A stretch of DNA of 15,048 nt from contig DMMZ01000040.1 of NCBI GenBank assembly GCA_003452915.1, positions 8,328-23,375 on the forward strand, given 5' to 3'. Shown piece after piece: positions 12,257-15,048 of the stretch. Made by a program: the position numbers and the translations under genes. The notes below the pieces were generated by a model. The model was not told where the DNA came from. It was given only the letters and a program-made list of their open reading frames with translations, and made no database searches. The stretch is from Clostridiales bacterium (GTDB lineage Bacteria; Bacillota; Clostridia; Oscillospirales; CAG-382). Within the stretch, counting starts at the first letter, position 1; every line of letters starts with the position of its first letter.

Positions 12257-14650
12257 ATGCCGAAAATTAAAAAAATTGTTTCCATACTTAAGTTTAAAAG
12301 GAAACATTATGCGAATATAAAGAGGTTTAAGCCAAATATTTTAATTGGTTTAAATATTGAACAAGTGAAAACAAGAATCTCTCAAAATAAGATTAATGTA
12401 GCTGCAACACCACAGACAAAGAGTTTTTTTGCTATATTAAAAGACAGTGCTTTTTCTCTATTTAATTTGATTAATATAATTCTTGCAGCTGCGCTTTTAT
12501 ATGTTGGTTCATCTTATAAAAACATATTGTTTTTAGGAGTTGTTTTTTCAAATCTTATTATAAATCTGGTGCAGGAAATCAGAGCAAAGCGAGCAACGGA
12601 CAAGCTCTCACTTCTTTCAGCTGCTACTGCTACGGTGCGAAGAAATCGTCAGGAATTAGAACTACGAAGCGAAGAGGTTGTGCTTGATGATATCATTTTG
12701 TATTCACCAGGTAAGCAGATTGTTACCGACAGTTATATTCTCGAAGGTGAATGTGAAGTGAACGAAGCATTTTTGACAGGTGAGAGCGAACCTGTATACA
12801 AAGTAAAAGGTGATATGCTTTTTTCAGGCAGCTTTATCTCGTCTGGCAGCTGTACCGCTCAGGCGGATTCTGTTGGAACAGACAATGCATCATACGAGAT
12901 TACTGCAGGTGCTAAAAAGATGAAAACCCGTGCATCCGAGATTGTTAAAAGTCTAAGAAAAATTATTCGGGTTATATCTGTTATATTGGTCCCGCTTGGA
13001 GTGCTATTCTTTTTAAGACAAAATTCACACGATACGGTTACAATTACGGTTGCTACCGAGCATACGGTCAGCGCACTTATCGGTATGATTCCTGAGGGTT
13101 TGATTTTGTTGACAAGCACAGTGCTTGCCGTTATTGTTGTTAAACTTGCCAGAAAAAAGGTGCTTGTAAACGAACTTTACAGCATTGAAATGCTTGCGAG
13201 AGTTGATACAATTTGCCTTGATAAAACCGGTACACTTACCGAAGGAAGCATGAAGGTTGAGGACATAATATTAATTGATCCAGAAAGAAAAGATGAAGTG
13301 AACTTTGCTCTCGCTTCAATAAACGAGTCTCTTACAAAAAATGAAACTATGGAGTCAATTGGCAGATTTTTGCAAGGTGTTGCTTTTGAAAAAGCAGAAA
13401 GCACTGTACCCTTTTCGAGCAAGAAAAAGTGGTGTGGTGTATATTTCGTCAATAAAGGTGCATACATATTAGGAGCACCCGAAATTGTTTTAAATAAAAA
13501 CGAGACCGGTTTATTGATAAAAGCAAACGATTATGCAAAGAATTACCGTGTACTCTGTCTTTCTTTTTCGCATGATTTAGGTGAAGATGGAATTCTGCCT
13601 GAAAACCGTACAGCTTTAAGCTTGTTGCTTTTAAGCGATACTATACGCACTAATGCGAAAGAAACAATCGAATATTTTAAAAAACAAGGTGTTGCGGTGA
13701 AAATAATTTCGGGTGATAACCCTCTGACTGTTTCTAATGTTGCAAAAAAAGTTGGTGTAGACGGCTACGAAAACTCGTATGATATGACAATGGTAACCGA
13801 TGACAGCGAAATAGAAAAAATTGCAGATAAATATGTTATTTTTGGAAGAACAACGCCGATACAAAAACAATTGTTGATAAAAGCTCTGAGAAAAAAGGGA
13901 CACACAGTTGCCATGACTGGTGACGGCGTAAACGATGTCCTTGCAATGAAAGAAGCTGATTGTTCGATTTCGGTTGCGCAAGGAACCGACGCAGCCAGAA
14001 CGGTAGCTGATATTGTTTTGCTCAATTCATCATTCGAAGCTGTTCCGAAAATTGTTGACGAAGGACGAATGGCAATAAACAATCTTCAGCGTACTTCATC
14101 ACTATTTATCGTAAAAACAATATATTCGGCACTTCTTACAATCGTTTTTTTATTTTGGTCATTCCCCTACCCGTTTATTCCGATTCAACTTACTCTCATA
14201 AGTTCTGTTGGTATCGGTATACCTGCCTTTTTCCTTGCTTTTGAATTGAATAAAGATCGGGTTAAGGGAAAGTTTATTGCAAATATCTTGTTAAAAGCCG
14301 CTCCTGCTGGTATATCAATTTTTATAGGTATTATAGCAACACATATTGTTGCAATTCAAATAAATCTTACTCAATCTGAAATAGGCACAATTTGCGTTTT
14401 AACGACAGGTTCGATAGCATTACTCGGTGTATTGTTTATTTCAATGCCGCTTAATAAATTAAGGCTATTATTGGTTATAATATTATCCGGTACTTTTATT
14501 GTTTGTATATTCTTTTTCAGAGAAGTATTTGAGTTATACCGTTTATCGCTAAGAGCTAATATTTCGTTATTAATAATTGTCTGCGCATGCGGTTTTATAT
14601 TCTGGCTGTTGAAAAAGATGTTTACATACAAAGTTTTGCAACCAAAATAA
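12257..14650 (+). CDS. CtpE-like cation-transporting P-type ATPase
   Basis: A 797-residue P-type ATPase, a membrane pump driven by ATP through an aspartyl-phosphate. Actuator motif TGES is at 174-177, the membrane motif IPEGL at 278-282, phosphorylation site DKTGT at 322-326 (Asp322), KGA at 400-402, SGDNPLT at 485-491 and hinge TGDGVND at 554-560. Ten hydrophobic helices fit at about 65-85, 88-106, 235-254, 268-296, 616-636, 640-662, 676-700, 710-730, 735-757 and 767-785. The GMIPEGLILLTS stretch and the overall length resemble mycobacterial CtpE, which is linked to calcium uptake. No N-terminal heavy-metal domain and no CPC motif are present, so a copper pump is unlikely. The ion remains inferred. 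AAAGAGGA lies 13 bases before the ATG, a long gap; an in-frame stop just upstream excludes a longer start. Confidence 0.9.
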   Translation: MPKIKKIVSILKFKRKHYANIKRFKPNILIGLNIEQVKTRISQNKINVAATPQTKSFFAILKDSAFSLFNLINIILAAALLYVGSSYKNILFLGVVFSNLIINLVQEIRAKRATDKLSLLSAATATVRRNRQELELRSEEVVLDDIILYSPGKQIVTDSYILEGECEVNEAFLTGESEPVYKVKGDMLFSGSFISSGSCTAQADSVGTDNASYEITAGAKKMKTRASEIVKSLRKIIRVISVILVPLGVLFFLRQNSHDTVTITVATEHTVSALIGMIPEGLILLTSTVLAVIVVKLARKKVLVNELYSIEMLARVDTICLDKTGTLTEGSMKVEDIILIDPERKDEVNFALASINESLTKNETMESIGRFLQGVAFEKAESTVPFSSKKKWCGVYFVNKGAYILGAPEIVLNKNETGLLIKANDYAKNYRVLCLSFSHDLGEDGILPENRTALSLLLLSDTIRTNAKETIEYFKKQGVAVKIISGDNPLTVSNVAKKVGVDGYENSYDMTMVTDDSEIEKIADKYVIFGRTTPIQKQLLIKALRKKGHTVAMTGDGVNDVLAMKEADCSISVAQGTDAARTVADIVLLNSSFEAVPKIVDEGRMAINNLQRTSSLFIVKTIYSALLTIVFLFWSFPYPFIPIQLTLISSVGIGIPAFFLAFELNKDRVKGKFIANILLKAAPAGISIFIGIIATHIVAIQINLTQSEIGTICVLTTGSIALLGVLFISMPLNKLRLLLVIILSGTFIVCIFFFREVFELYRLSLRANISLLIIVCACGFIFWLLKKMFTYKVLQPK

Positions 14651-14670
14651 CCTTAATGGGGTATTATTAT

Positions 14671-15048
14671 ATGGTAAAGAAAATATTTTCCATAATAAAA
14701 TACTTTTCCCGAAAAATCGATGCACATAAGGTTGGCGCATTCTCTGCTGAAGGCGCGTTCTTTATTATGATTTCGGTCTTTCCGTTCATTATACTTTTGC
14801 TTTCACTGGTACGTTTTTTACCCTTCGAACAATCACAGATAGTAAGTTTTATCAGCGATATATTGCCTGTTGAAGTAAATACCTTTTTTAGAAACTTTAT
14901 TAATGATATAACTACCGAAACAACAAACACTATTACAATAGTTTCAGCAGGCGGTTTACTGTGGTCTGCTTCAAAGGGTGTGTTCTCTATTATCGGAGGA
15001 TTAAATTCGGTTTTTGAAGAACGAGAAACGAGAAATTACTTTAAAGTC
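14671..15048 (+). CDS. YihY/BrkB (UPF0761) family membrane protein, N-terminal part
   Basis: The reading frame opens at ATG 14671 and stays open for 126 codons to the right edge, so the gene is cut. A hydrophobic segment spans about 22-50 (AFSAEGAFFIMISVFPFIILLL). The stretch LLWSASKGVFSII at 96-108, followed by GLNSVFEERETRNYF at 110-124, is typical of the YihY/BrkB family, once misnamed ribonuclease BN. These are integral membrane proteins of uncertain function, usually about 270-300 residues with six helices. GGGG lies 9 bases upstream of the ATG. The gene follows the P-type ATPase by 20 bases on the same strand and probably shares its transcript. Confidence 0.88.
   Translation, partial: MVKKIFSIIKYFSRKIDAHKVGAFSAEGAFFIMISVFPFIILLLSLVRFLPFEQSQIVSFISDILPVEVNTFFRNFINDITTETTNTITIVSAGGLLWSASKGVFSIIGGLNSVFEERETRNYFKV

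Noticed and set aside
12257..14650. Copper or heavy-metal P-type ATPase, suggested by the cop-box-like palindrome nearby
   Set aside because: There is no N-terminal metal-binding domain and the membrane motif is IPEGL, not CPC. The sequence fits the CtpE-like cation group.

Overview
The window looks like the chromosome of a low-GC Gram-positive bacterium of the class Clostridia, possibly the Oscillospiraceae/Ruminococcaceae side; that finer placement is an inference. The reasons are the AT-rich DNA, strong GGAGG-type ribosome binding sites, near-consensus sigma-A promoters, the gene order tig-clpP-clpX, a class B sortase and a YitT-family membrane protein. No phage, IS element or CRISPR array is visible.

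Left part (1-2500, minus strand): the 5' end of a tRNA-Leu is cut by the window edge. Next comes a small membrane-anchored protein gene broken by one in-frame stop, then a YitT/DUF2179 membrane protein, then a class B sortase. The sortase promoter overlaps a 10-bp inverted repeat that could be an operator. No sortase substrate lies in the window.

Middle left (2579-5928, plus strand): tig, clpP and clpX encode the ribosome-bound chaperone trigger factor and the ClpXP protease. They run from a clear promoter to a strong intrinsic terminator, with a perfect 14-bp palindrome between tig and clpP.

Middle (5948-10105, plus strand): six closely spaced genes (gaps of 11 to 24 bases) lie between two hairpins and look like one transcription unit. 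They encode a creatininase-family amidohydrolase, a geranylgeranyl-reductase-like flavoprotein, a small tail-anchored protein of unknown function, a GNAT acetyltransferase, a SAM-dependent methyltransferase and a zinc-ribbon membrane protein. No known pathway with this gene set was recognised; this is the best candidate for something undescribed.

Right part (10122-15048): guaB (IMP dehydrogenase, minus strand) has a perfect consensus promoter and a very short leader. Upstream of it is an unrecognised two-helix membrane protein gene, divergent from a CtpE-like P-type ATPase. The two divergent promoters have directly abutting -35 boxes, and a TACA-N2-TGTA palindrome of the BlaI/MecI/CopY operator type sits at the likely start of the leftward transcript. 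The ATPase gene is followed after 20 bases by a YihY/BrkB-family membrane protein gene that runs off the right edge.
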